Assembly: GCA_035772405.1 (NCBI GenBank)
Contig: JAYKKM010000193.1
Coordinates: 1,389,001 to 1,453,000, forward strand
DNA length: 64,000 nucleotides
Direction of reading: 5' to 3'
Source: Chrysogorgia sp. JL179-B06
Taxonomy: Eukaryota; Cnidaria; Anthozoa; Scleralcyonacea; Chrysogorgiidae
Position 1 is the first letter of the stretch. Each line of letters opens with the position of its first letter. The translations under genes and the position numbers were made by a program. The notes below the pieces were generated by a model. That model was not told the origin of the DNA, did not search any database, and was given only the letters and a program-made list of their open reading frames with translations. Shown here piece by piece: positions 53,389-64,000 of this stretch.

Positions 53389-53765
53389 TAGTCCATCAGC
53401 TGAGACGGTTGTATGGCTCACTCAAGGGGAACAAACGAAACAGTTTCTATGTTAATCTTTGGCTATTCAGCATCACAAAAAGGTATGATAGCAAGGTTAG
53501 AACGGTAGCTTTCACCCAGAGAATCGAATTTCAAATTTACCCTCTTTGCCTCTCCTTGTGGCCGCCATCTTGGATTTCCGGAAGAGCTTTTAAAATTTCC
53601 AGCCCTTAGTAAATGCAATTAAATATTGTTTTAACGCATATTCGGAATGGGTTTGAACTAAGAGGTAATCGCAAGTGATGTCACGCGTCAAATCATGCTA
53701 TGGTGGCGTCATAAATTACGTCACACAGTGGCCGCCATCTTGATCCGATGTTTGGGACCTGCACG
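53389..53765 (+). repeat. Left long terminal inverted repeat
   Basis: Pairs with 56515-56861; contains 'gtcgtcataaattacgtcac'-like and 'ggccgccatcttgg' motifs near its inner part. Confidence 0.8.
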
Positions 53766-53804
53766 CTCGAGTTTTGTATTGATCAGCCGAGAACGTTTTT
53801 TTAA

Positions 53805-54928
53805 ATGGATATAACTTATGGTATAAACACAACATTCAGGTGCAGAAGCCTTCTTTATCGTGAATATTGTGTAGCTTCCTTCTTCACTGCTATCGCAGGT
53901 GGAGGAGATCTAAAATGTCAACAGATTAAGTTTGGAACATCTAATTGTGAAAGAAGGAAAGGCAAAGGCGACTTACTTATCGACTTCACTACATTTTCGG
54001 TATAAATGACTTTCTTTGCATCTGTGTCTCGTTAATAAGGATGTCTTTACGTTGGACCTGAAAAAAGACCCCAGGAAAGGTAATCACTATACCTAATTGA
54101 TCATAAGTCCGTAAGTTTTTCAGAATACTGAGATTTGTACGGACAACACTGAATATTAGCAGATGGAGAGACATATCCTAATCACTGAGAAATACCCAGA
54201 GAATTCAACCAGAATGTGGCTGTCATGCAGAAGTTAAAGATTCCTCTGTAGCCACACTCCAGGTAGTCGCCGTGAGGAAAGTGTTCGAATCGGTAACAAA
54301 CACCAGCAGTAAGCGTGTCTTTCCGCTTCCGCATATCCCCAATCCTCAAGGGTACAGCTGGGAAGTGAACAGTACATCCAATCTCGTTGAATTTGTAATT
54401 GGCTTGGATAGAAACCGGCTCCAGAAGAAGTACCGGAACTACTCTCCTGTACATGCAAGAGAGCATGCACTGCTGAGAAATGCTGTTGCTTGAAACCTGG
54501 TCTCAAGCGCATGGGACATGTGCACTCTTACACTCTCCTCCGCAGAGGCTTTTCTCCCTTTTTTGTAGAGTTCGGGAAGATCACAGATCATGGTTTGGGC
54601 AGCGGGCAGCGGGCTGGCAATGCGCACCTTCTCCCCCCGCGCGTTCGCAATTCCGCGTCCCCACTGTCTTCATGCGTTCCCGAAACACCCTGTAAGCCAG
54701 ATAAATATAAAACTCAAGAAGCCTCTGCGGAAGAGAGTGGCATTCTTCATGGCGACCGATATGAAAATGACACTGAAGATGCAGACGATTGAATTCTGCT
54801 GAGACGGCCTTCCGCTTACGACATCGCTTTGAACAGCTACAGTAGTTCCCTGAGCCCAGCATCACCGAATTGGCTCCCGATAACTCCTAAAAGCATCATC
54901 AACAAATGGAACCCTCCCATCATTATGA
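53805..54928. other. Interior of the 3.5-kb element, decayed
   Basis: Several overlapping frames on both strands, none convincing. Minus-strand 'FNEIGCTVHFPAVPLRIGDM' (54182-54466) could be an exon remnant. Confidence 0.3.
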
Positions 54929-55549
54929 CTAACCCTTTAAAAAGTCACTTGTGCTTCCAGTAAACTTCCATTGCTTTGGCATAAAATGCGAAGAGACAAG
55001 ATCGAAGAGACAAGCAACATAATTTAACTGCAATCGATCTCTTATCTCACATCCTCTGGACAACACTTCGTACGCTGTCTTCATGTCGGTGACAGGGGAA
55101 TCTATAGTGTCCAAATAACTTATTGCGCTTTCCACAACGACATTGTCCCGGATTTTAATGTTAAACCCAGTCCACCCAGGCACTAGCAACAATCGGTGCG
55201 TTTCAAGCTTTCTGACCTCAAGTCAATAATACAGCGTATTCTAAATCTTTATCATTATAACAAGAACTTTATCGCTATAATAAGAGCTTACACCGAGTTT
55301 TGGACGTGCAGTAATTCTCCTGACCCCGCTCGTAGTAATCAGGATCTCTCTGATCACAACAGTCGATGGTAAAGATCGTTTGCATTTCCTCTTTGATAGC
55401 GGGGCGTATATTCTTCGTTTTCTGATTCCTCTTCGCTCTGCTCCTGATTCCTTTCCGTGGCGAGGATTGAGTTCACGCAAGTTCACGCGATGTGATGTTC
55501 CGGATCCACTGAGTGTGCATTGCAAGTTGTCAATATTATCTGCCAACAT
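54929..55549 (-). pseudogene. Degenerate element-borne gene of a cnidarian multi-copy family
   Basis: Two minus-strand pieces look coding. The upstream one (55549-55241) has 'SGSGTSHRVN' and 'LSKRKCKRSLPSTVVIREI'; the downstream one (55192-54929) has 'PGWTGFNIKIRD', 'ISYLDTIDSPVTDMKTAYEVL' and 'LNYVACLFDLV'. The second resembles proteins I know as repeated uncharacterised genes in cnidarian genomes, where 'YLDTIDAP' and 'CVFDQ' are constant. The Asp of 'FD' could be catalytic in a transposase-like fold, but this is inference. The pieces at 54180-54865 may be further decayed exons. Confidence 0.4.
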
Positions 55550-56514
55550 AAGAGCGACAGAAGAACTGGTCGACCCTTCCTGAGTAACATCGGCCGGGAT
55601 GACGACGCGATTATCTCGTTACTCATTTAAAACCTCCAGCGCAATTCGGTCTCGATCTCTTCTACCAGGTCATAACTTATGCCATGTCCATACTTATTAA
55701 TAAGTTTCACAATCTCTGTTATCGCAAAGCAATTTACAGAAGGGAACAAAACGCTCTTCGGAGTTTTACCGCACCATTTGTAACAGAGAAAACAATATCT
55801 TGTGCAAAAGATTCGCTCAGCCTCATTGTTCTCTCTGTACTACTCTTGTAGCTATCTAATTATTTTCCAGAAATGAGCACGGTCAAAAAGACATCAAGTA
55901 GATGCGGAATGTATTCGCTAGTTTTAATTTGATTTCAGATCCTCCTCCTTAGCCGGCCATGACATCTGGCTGTTAAGATCTTTAATTTATTTCACCATTC
56001 AGTAAGCGTGCTACTTTGATCACATTTTCTTTATTGTCACTCAGAGGATCCTTGAGCGACTCGAGTTCTCTGTTAAGCTCAACGACTTTGTCTATTGCTA
56101 ATGCAGTGGGACCAGTATCCTATTATACTGATAAGTATAATATATTCGTACAAAACCTTAATTTATAACAGGAAGCGTGATACTTTGCTTCACTAGAAAT
56201 CAAAACTTTTGCACAGATTACAATCACTTCTCGAGCTACAGCACTAATACTAGTCTTTTGTTGGACGTGTAAAGACATTTCCTTACCGCCTCGTCAGCAC
56301 GAAATTCCTGCACGCTATGAAGCTTTTCTCTTGTCTTTGTGTTTGGTTTGTATTTCGTCTTCTAGCAAAATATACATTGCTCTGGAAGTACTGAGGAGTG
56401 TGGTTGATTTACGTCTCCAGAGCTTCCTCTGGGAGGATCACAACCAGTATTAAAACTGTTCAAAATACTCAAATGTGATTTTTAACAGAATTATTTTATA
56501 ACTTATTTTAGGCA

Positions 56515-56861
56515 ATTGTGACGTCATTTGTGACGACACCATAGTATGATTTGACGCGTGACACCATCTGTGATCATCTCTTAGTTCAAATCTATTCCGA
56601 ATTTGTGTTAAAACATTATTTCTTTGCATTTACGAAATGCTAGCAATTTTAAAGGCCTTTCCCGAAATCCAATATGGCGGCCATTAGGAGGCAAAATGGG
56701 TGTATTTGAAATTCGGTTCTCTGGGTGAAAGCTACCGTTCAATCCTTGCTATCATACCTTTTTGTTATGCTGAATAGCCAAAAATTAACATGGAAACTGT
56801 TTCGTTTGTTCCCCTTGAGTGAGCCATAAACCCAAATTTTCAGCTCTCAGCTGATGGACTA
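56515..56861 (-). repeat. Right long terminal inverted repeat
   Basis: Complement of the left terminus with indels; ends ...GATGGACTA. Confidence 0.8.
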
Positions 56862-56954
56862 TATCTTTGATTTGATTTGATTTGAAGACTTTATTTAGAC
56901 AGGGTAGCCCATTCAGCAACAAGGCTGGTATCCAGAGGGGCCCTGCATTAAACA

Positions 56955-56961
56955 AATATAT

Positions 56962-57023
<62 letters not shown>

Positions 57024-57030
57024 ATATATA
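56955..57030. repeat. (TA)n microsatellite
   Basis: About 75 bp of TA with a few interruptions. Confidence 0.95.
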
Positions 57031-57080
57031 TACAAACAAACATATACATAAATTGTCTTAAGCTATTTGCAAGTATCAAG

Positions 57081-57470
57081 TTAATTACAGGAAAAATATG
57101 TCTTAACAAGACTCTTAAAGGTAGAAAGTAAAACAGCTTGTTTGATATTTCCAGGGAGTGTATTAAAAAGAATTGAACCAGAAAACTTAAATGTACGTTT
57201 TCCAAGACTTAGTTTGGGTTTAGGTGGGTGAAGATCGGTCTTTATTCGAGTATTATATGTATGCAAATTATAATTTATTATGAAATAATCACTGAGGTAC
57301 TGTGGAACTAAGTTGTGTAAGCATTTAAAAACTAGAATACATTTGTGTATTTTTCGATTTGTTTCTAGGTCAGTCCATTTAAAAATATTAAATGTATCTG
57401 TAGAGGAATTGCGCTTTAGGATGATACGGGCAGCACGGTTTTGAAGTCGTTGCAAGCTGTTATACTCCAA
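57081..57470 (-). pseudogene. LINE reverse transcriptase C-terminal part
   Basis: Continuation of the same LINE protein: 'RAARIILKR', 'HKCILVFKCLHNLVPQYLSDYF' and a C-terminal basic segment. Confidence 0.75.
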
Positions 57471-57599
57471 CCGATAGATAATTCACCCCAGGCTGTGTTC
57501 GTTAATTTAGAACTGGTTCCACAAGACAGTTGTATACGCACTTCGCTGCCTTGATAGTGAGACAAGATCGTATCCGTGCCAGTAGACCCAGGCGCTTAT

Positions 57600-58343
57600 T
57601 TACTTTTTTACAAACTGTCTCAATATGGTCTTTCCAGAGAAGCTGTTAATCAAGCGTAACCCCCAGGTAGATGAATTGTTTACTCTCTCAATTTCCTCGC
57701 CACGAACCTTCAATACAAAGTTTGAAATGTTTTGTAGCTTTGACCTTGTTCCAAATAATAGACCTTTTGTTTTGCTCTGGTTTAATACTAGCCGATTATC
57801 CACCAGCCACTGTTCGACACGGTTGAGGTCTTCTTGTAGAATTTTAGTTATAGTGTTTACTTCAGACCCAGAATAGTAAATAACCGTGTCGTCCGCATAC
57901 ATGCTGATCGACGAATTCTGTAAACACTGAGGTAGATCGTTTATATGCAACACAAATAATAAAGGACCTAACAACGAACCCTGTGGAACACCAACATTTA
58001 CAGGAAGGATAGGTGATAAGTCCTTCCCAAATTGAACCTTTTGGAAACGGGTAGTCAAATAATTTGTGAACCAACCAAGACTGTGACCTCTGATTCCGTA
58101 ATGTTCCAACTTATGTATGAGGCATTGGTGGTCAACAAGGTCGAAAGCCTTTTTGAGGTCAATAAATGCAGTACCTGTTAGCTGTTGCTTGTCCATATGT
58201 TCAAGAATATAATCAACCAAATACACCACAGCGGTTTCGGTAGAGTGCTTCTTTCGGAAGCCGGATTGATATATTGAAAGAACTTTGTTCTCCTCAAGAA
58301 ATGCTGAACAATTACTGTTAAAATTAAGCCTTAGATTTCGCAA
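57600..58343 (-). pseudogene. LINE reverse transcriptase, partial
   Basis: It begins at the palm with 'SGFRKKHSTETA', 'FIDLKKAFDLVDH' (catalytic Asp), 'GVPQGSLLGPLLF', 'SMYADDTVIYY' (intact YADD) and 'LVLNQSKTKGLLFG'. After a shift near 57660 the thumb and C-terminal part follow to 57081 ('LQRLQNRAARIILKR', 'YNTRIKTDLHPPK'). No endonuclease remains. It differs from the LINE at 13269, so it is a separate family. Confidence 0.85.
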
Positions 58344-58497
58344 GCCAATTTGAAACCATTACATGCAGTCAAGAAAAAGAGATTATTATGCACTCCAGAA
58401 AGTCATTCTTGTTTGACAAAAATGAGCCCTGGGATAAGAAAGACAACCCTAATTTATTTGATGTGTCAGTCATGGGCAGCTTCGACGGGGCTTATTA

Positions 58498-58687
58498 AGC
58501 CTAGTTTACACTTGTCGTAAGAATCGTAACGCAGCAACATACGCAAGCGCAGTAAGCACTTCGTGGTCAATTGAACTATTTGTTCTTCCTAAATTCAAAG
58601 GAGTTCATGACATCTACCATGAAGTGCTTACTGCGGTTTGCGTATGTCGCTGCGTTACGATTCTTACGACAAGTGTAAACTAGGCTT
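58498..58687. mobile_element. 190-bp MITE with long inverted repeats, TTAA flanks
   Basis: 'gcctagtttacacttgtcgt' and its exact complement at the other end; arms of about 80 bp. TTAA precedes it (58494-58497) and follows at 58688 region. Confidence 0.85.
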
Positions 58688-58696
58688 TAACGAAAA

Positions 58697-59385
58697 ATGT
58701 GGTATTGTAATAACAAGAGCATTGGCCTTTACCGAGATGATGGGTTAGTTGCTATTCGACATGCGGGTCCAAGATCAGCGGAGAGAATTCGAAAAACATT
58801 TTGTGAAATTGTTGCCGAGTTGGATATTAGAATAACAGCCCAAACAAACCTGCACAAGATAAATATTTTTTTAAAAAATATTTTAAACATCACCTGCGTA
58901 AATATTTTAGACATCACCTTAAATTTAACCAATGGCAAATATGTGCCCTACAGAAAGCAAGATAATCCCCATCTTACGTCAACTCAGAATCGAATCACCC
59001 ACCACAGCTATTTGTAATAGAGTCTCATCATTATCATGCGACCACGAAGAATTCAACAAGGCAGCCCTCATTTACGACACTGCCCTGCGGATCTAGCGGA
59101 TTCACTACTAAACTAGAGTATTCTCACACACCACCAAAGTCCATAAGACATACAAGACGTAACCGGAGTAGGAACATTTTATGGTTTAATCCACCATACA
59201 GCATGAACGTTCGATCAAACGTAGGTAATCGTTTCCTAGGCTTACTCGATAAACATTTTCCCGAGAACCACGCTCTAAGACCAGTCTTCCATAGAAACAA
59301 CTTCATAGTCAGCTACAGCTGTATGGATAACATGGAGATCATAGCTAACAACACAACACCAGAGTGCTCAAGCCAAGCAACGTAA
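58697..59385 (+). pseudogene. Penelope-like element RT-region fragment
   Basis: One frame has 'GLYRDDGLVAIRH', the R-D-D-G box of a repeated cnidarian reverse transcriptase family, followed by 'LDITLNLTNGKYVPYRKQDNPHL'. A second part (about 59150-59345) has 'ILWFNPPYSMNVRSNVGNRFLGLLDKHFP' in two stretches and 'FIVSYSCMDNMEII'. These are the constant segments of elements I take to be Penelope-like. Stops and shifts at 59017-59140 break it. Assignment to Penelope rather than another RT class is not certain. Confidence 0.5.
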
Positions 59386-59570
59386 ACAACAACACCAGTC
59401 AGTGTAATTCCCCAAGAAAGCCAACCTCCCTAACTAAACGTACATGTAGTTGGGGTCAGCAAAGGTTTCTATATCAAATTTTTAAGGACTGGAATAATCT
59501 AGATCATTCTATTCGAAAAATGGATTGCCTATTAAATTTTAAACATTCTATTAAGAATAATTCTTAAATA
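59386..59570 (+). pseudogene. LINE-like C-terminal remnant
   Basis: Encodes 'WGQQRFLYQIFKDWNNLDHSIRK', like the C-terminal 'G.RSF...A...WN.LP..IR' of CR1/L2 reverse transcriptases, cut from its context. Confidence 0.45.
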
Positions 59571-59663
59571 TTAGATACATATATCGGATTGGATTTTATT
59601 TAACAATTAGTCACTGAAGTCGAGGTGATTATCGGTAAATATAACGATAATCACCGAGACTGA

Positions 59664-60860
59664 GGTGACTAATTGTTTTAGTAGAAATTCACAGGTGACT
59701 ATCAGAGAGAAACAACTGAAAGAAAGTAAGGGAAATGTTTTAATTATTTTATTTGTTATTTCCGGAAGTCGCGCTCGTGAGATCACATGATTTTACGTAA
59801 TCAACATTCAATCAACAGAATATTAATACGAACAACATACGAACATGCTCTTGCAAGTGGAGGCCAAAATGTGCTTAACAAAAGGCGATTTTTCTGACAG
59901 ATCAAGCAGAACTATAGAGTGGAAGACTGAGTTAAAGACTGGTTTAACATAAAGAGCAACTGGTTGAAAGATCCAGACAAAACTGTTTTTTGCTTGTTAA
60001 TGTTTTAATAGTACAAAGCCGGCATTCACTTTTGTCCAGCTCAATCTGCAGTTTTTACCAATGACTTCTTCAGCAGACTTTAGTTTATTCTCTTCCCCGA
60101 TTTCCAAAGTATAGATATGGATGGAGATACAGAACCATGCTGTCTCGTACAATTTTTGGATTGTTTCACGGCTGTCAATATTTTTTTCTGAACCGTTTCA
60201 CCGCTATTTTTCCTTCACTGACGAGCAGCTCGAGGTAGGAACTTAGTATTTTATTAGCCTCACTGTAATGAATTAGTAATACTGTCACAGATTGACATCT
60301 GTTTGTTGTACGGAGCCGAGTATGACGGTCAAGACTGCAGCTCGGATTGACAACAAACTAGTTTTTTGTAAAAACTGCCGTCTTTTTTCGGGCAGAGTCG
60401 TAAAATATCGAAAAGCATTTGTTCATCTCTTCAACAATCATGCTAATAAGCTTTCAAATGTTGTCTGAAATGTTTGTTGTTGAAACTATTCTGTTAAATA
60501 AAGAATTTTTTCACAAAATTACTTGTTGTTTTTGTCGTGTCGCCGACTGCCGTAACGTTGACACCACCACTAAGAGTTTAGCTATGAAATTTGGGAAATT
60601 CTTACATCTTACCTCGAATCGTTTAACTCTATATTTGGTTGCTTCTTTAGTTTGTTTTTGAATAACATTTTCTTTAATTTTATTCACTTTTTCGTACGTA
60701 ATATCGATAAATCGAGAAGCCGCCATTTTTAAATTGCTCGGAAAATGTTATAGTCACCTCGCGCGAGGCTATCACAAAAGAGGCCGTCCATCTCGACCAA
60801 TCACGGAATGAGAAACTATAGTCACCTGTCAATTTCTACTAAATAGTAATAGTGACTTTT
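59664..60860. mobile_element. 1.2-kb non-autonomous element with TIRs of about 40 bp
   Basis: 'gtgactaattgttttagtagaaattcacaggtgac' (59664 onward) pairs with the complement of 60808-60856. The interior has no transposase; related 'gaggtgactaattg' and 'gaggtgattatcgg' repeats lie just outside the left end (59597-59670). Confidence 0.65.
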
Positions 60861-61480
60861 CCTTAATGTAATGTCTGCTTATATATTTTAACTTTTTCAT
60901 ACTGTATTATAGTAATTTATTATGCAGGACCTCCCTGAAAACCACGTACGTGATGGGAGCTTCCTGTTAAAATATTACTTTAAAAACTAAATAAATAAAT
61001 AATTAAAAAAACACCGAGTGTCGTTTACCAGACCACGATTACACTTACGAACCAGACAACAAAATATACATATAAGAATGACTGAACATGACTTTAAAAC
61101 GCGATATCTAAACCATAAACTCTCATTTAATAACAAGAACTACGTTGTCGAAGTACGTTTGGGAATTGAAAGAATCCAACACAGAATACTTAATTAAGTG
61201 GGCAATTGTCAAGCATGCAAATGCATACAAAATTGGCAATAACTCATTATTGAACAAAAAATCTGAATTGCCAACTAAGTGTCGCCACGAGAACAAATTT
61301 TATGCTCTTAATGTTAAACCTCCGTGAATTTTTTAGTCTGATGATCGCCTCCAAACGTGAAACTTGAGTAACTTTTATTGTTAATAGGTTTAGATTTTAT
61401 TAATAAAATTCATAATTCAGTGTATATAATAAGTAAAATATTATATAATATATAAAAGTGTAGAGTGCTGCGTAGACAGT
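60861..61480. other. Non-coding stretch
   Basis: A possible fragment of a Penelope-like RT N-terminal region lies at 61080-61330 ('YVWELKESNTEYLIKWAI', 'KCRHENKF'); otherwise nothing recognised. Confidence 0.4.
61145..61327 (+). pseudogene. GIY-YIG-region remnant, plus-strand copy
   Basis: 'KYVWELKESNTEYLIKWAIVKHANAYKIGNN' is the segment that follows the GIY-YIG catalytic part in cnidarian Penelope-like proteins ('Y.W.lk.....y.i.W.i......y'). About 60 codons, without the catalytic motif. Confidence 0.4.
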
Positions 61481-61519
61481 GTTTTGAATATATAGCAAAT
61501 TGAAAAGGTGGTAAACTGT

Positions 61520-62185
61520 CAAGAATTTAGTGACGAGATACTGACGTTTCGAGCGGAGCCCTTCATCAGAGTAAGACGAGATGAAATAAAATAAATAGGG
61601 CTTATATATATGCCAAAAGGGTGTCACAGGTAGAAAGTAGCCAATCAATGCACGGGAAATAAACTAACTAATAATTAATGAGATGGGAAAAGTTAAATCA
61701 TATGCTATTTTTACAGTCGATCAATAAGCAGACTGAGGGGGTGGGAGAAATGACAGGTCCAATATTCAAAGGGATTATGCGATAATAATAGAAACAAAGA
61801 CTTGAAAAGGAATGAAGTGCGTAAGCTAATAATAAAAAGTTCCAAGCAAACTAAAATAACAAAAAAACTTTTAGGAAATTAAATAAAAGAAAAACGTTCG
61901 TTAAGACCAAGAGGATGTGTGGTGCCAAGTTTAAAAATTAGACGCTTCTCTTGCTGCTTGCGGTTATCGTTGCCACCGGAGATGCGGGAAGGATGGCACA
62001 GACGTTCATGTCTGAAACCAAATGGTTGGAGCTGTTGAAATGGCGGGCTACAGGTTTGTCACCATCATTGATCCTCACGGAACGAAGATGTTCAGCAGAC
62101 CTGTCTGAAAGGTCTCGCCCAGTTTCACCGATGTAGATTTATGGGCATTTATCGCAAGAAATGCAATAAATTATGTTTACCACCT
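61520..62185 (-). pseudogene. Penelope-like element GIY-YIG endonuclease fragment
   Basis: The minus strand from about 62175 reads '[10 protein letters not shown]', '[14 protein letters not shown]' (GIY-YIG type, with one stop), 'KPVARHFNSSNH' and, after a shift, 'RLIFKLGTTHPLGLNERFSF'. GIY-YIG nucleases cut target DNA for Penelope-like elements. The sequence 'ctgacgtttcgagcggagccc' at 61540 is the usual non-coding part next to it. It ends in (TA)n at 62196. Confidence 0.65.
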
Positions 62186-62193
62186 TTTCACTT

Positions 62194-62460
<267 letters not shown>

Positions 62461-62544
62461 GATTTATGAACAACCAACCGATGTAGATTTATGGGCATTT
62501 ATCGCAAGAAATGCAATAAATTATGTTTACCACCTTTTCACTTT

Positions 62545-62662
<118 letters not shown>

Positions 62663-62730
62663 GGTCCCAAGTCCACAGTTGCCATGAAGCCATATGGTGA
62701 TAGCCGGTAGGGCAACATTTGTATACTTCC

Positions 62731-62732
<2 letters not shown>

Positions 62733-62767
<35 letters not shown>
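62733..62767. repeat. (TA)n microsatellite
   Basis: Short TA tract between duplicated segments. Confidence 0.9.
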
Positions 62768-62768
<1 letters not shown>

Positions 62769-62932
62769 TATACCTCCAATCAAAGAGCTAGATTTGTACC
62801 ACGTGACCAGTCAATTTAAATTCGAATTTCCCGCTTTAACCTCGAATTACCCGCTGATGACGTAATCAGCGGGTAATTCGAGTTCGAATACCCCGCTCGT
62901 ACCCAGTACTCGCGCGTAAACCAAGACGAGCC
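62768..62932. repeat. Hairpin-containing unit, copy 2
   Basis: Nearly identical to 62296-62460, again directly after a (TA)n tract. Confidence 0.9.
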
Positions 62933-63116
62933 TGCAAACAATGGAGGAACAACAAGACGTTTCTAGACGTTTCAAGACAGCATTCAAAATATATTATATC
63001 TATAGATATTCGGTATAATATATCATTTACAGACCCTCTGCTCTGGGAATTCGTCGAAACATTACCCCTCGGGATGATATATCCCTCGGGGTAATATTTC
63101 GTCGAATTCCCCTCGC

Positions 63117-63545
<429 letters not shown>

Positions 63546-63551
63546 AGGCAA

Positions 63552-63702
63552 TTTAAACATAAATATTAGAGACCAGCAAATGACTTTGAGATAATACATA
63601 ATAAAAGAGATTTAATTGCTAACATTTCGTTAGCAATTAAATCTCTTTTATTATGTCTTGTCTCAAGTCATTTGCTGGGCTCTAATATTTATCTTTATAT
63701 AA
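63552..63702. mobile_element. Palindromic MITE of about 150 bp
   Basis: 'caataaatctcttttattatg'-type arms: 63557-63630 pairs with the complement of 63636-63702, ('agcaaatgactttgag', 'gagatttaattgctaac') with a loop of 5 bp. Nearly perfect hairpin. Confidence 0.9.
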
Positions 63703-63869
63703 AATCCTCTCTAATGTTAATTACTATTCTTAAAGCCCTCTGTATACAAGAAGTACGCTCGAAGAGGCCTTACGCCACGTTATTGTTAGATGAGATGTCT
63801 GCCTGTTGGTGTCGAGTGAAAGCGCAGAATTTAATATGATATGGAGACATCACTGACTGTCTTGATCGT

Positions 63870-63945
63870 GTCTTAATAGTCAAAGGTTAGAGCGCCGAAG
63901 CGATGTTTCGGAGACCAGTGTTCGATTCCCCGTTGGGGCAGTCAC
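63870..63945 (+). repeat. tRNA-like segment, probable SINE head
   Basis: 'ggttagagcgccg' resembles an A box, 'gtgttcgattccccg' a B box (GGTTCGANTCC with one change), with 'ccgaagcgatgtttcgg' able to form an anticodon-like stem. A clear acceptor stem is missing, so a tRNA-derived SINE head is likelier than a tRNA gene. Confidence 0.4.
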
Positions 63946-63959
63946 TATTTCCATATATA

Positions 63960-63962
63960 TTA

Positions 63963-64000
<38 letters not shown>
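63960..64000. repeat. (TA)n microsatellite at the window end
   Basis: TA tract running off the window. Confidence 0.95.

Larger units (their letters stand above)
53389..56861. mobile_element. 3.5-kb DNA transposon with about 370-bp inverted termini
   Basis: The left terminus (53389 to about 53765) and the complement of the right (about 56515-56861) agree over most of their length, starting TAGTCCATCAGCTGAGA and including 'ggctcactcaaggggaacaa' and 'gtagctttcacccagagaa'. TAT flanks both ends (53386-53388 and 56862-56864). The interior carries broken minus-strand coding segments (54929-55549). Superfamily not assigned. Confidence 0.8.
56862..58345 (-). mobile_element. 5'-truncated LINE (CR1/Jockey-like)
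   Basis: The 3' end on the minus strand has AAATAAAGTC followed by repeated AAATC (56865-56885), typical of microsatellite-tailed LINEs. The reverse transcriptase lies upstream to 58343, where similarity stops abruptly, showing 5' truncation. A (TA)n tract at 56955-57030 expanded in the 3' UTR. Confidence 0.8.

Noticed and set aside
63870..63945. Functional tRNA gene
   Set aside because: No proper acceptor stem and a changed B box.

Overview
This window reads as nuclear DNA of an invertebrate animal, most likely an anthozoan or other cnidarian. The evidence is spliced genes with GT-AG introns, CR1-like and Penelope-like retroelements, a P2X7-'ballast'-like zinc domain beside a THAP domain, long TA microsatellites, and almost no recognisable single-copy host gene. 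The window is a stack of nested mobile elements. Species assignment is inference.

The oldest layer is a very AT-rich Polinton/Maverick-type (adintovirus-like) virus integration. It occupies about 1-6568 and 30796-45440. Its left part carries unknown genes, a SET-domain protein, a protein-primed family B DNA polymerase and the first half of a packaging ATPase. Its right part carries the ATPase 3' end, small Lys/Arg-rich core-like proteins, an adenain-type protease, a minor structural protein, an acidic protein, a double-jelly-roll-type major capsid protein, a penton-like protein and a retrovirus-like integrase. Accessory genes follow: a Fic-domain protein, a family of three related proteins, zinc-rich and acidic proteins, and a protein with an HLQG motif. 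Nearly every gene carries frameshifts or stops, so this is a dead or badly sequenced copy. Several start codons are directly preceded by runs of A and several genes have a TATA box.

The ATPase gene is cut at 6569 by a 24.2-kb composite insertion that ends at 30795. It has matching CTCAGG termini and a 2-bp CA duplication, and the viral reading frame resumes when one CA is discounted. This element carries a five-exon minus-strand gene (24883-29770) with zinc-ligand and SAP-like segments, plausibly its transposase. Inside it lie a 145-bp tandem array; a second 11.3-kb element with CACTG termini that split this array (7494-18799, itself holding a 120-bp minisatellite, a CR1-like LINE, a second LINE fragment and a field of CTATAG palindromes); and a Kolobok-like TTAA element (20504-23706) with convergent THAP and P2X7-ballast-like genes.

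Right of the virus are a MITE (45838-46199); a complete hAT element (47225-53051) with 8-bp duplications and an OTU-like domain fused to its transposase; a 3.5-kb element with roughly 370-bp inverted termini (53389-56861); a 5'-truncated LINE (56862-58345); several MITEs; pieces of a Penelope-like element (RT-like and GIY-YIG parts); and long (TA)n tracts to the window end. No rRNA, CRISPR or bacterial-type operon was seen.
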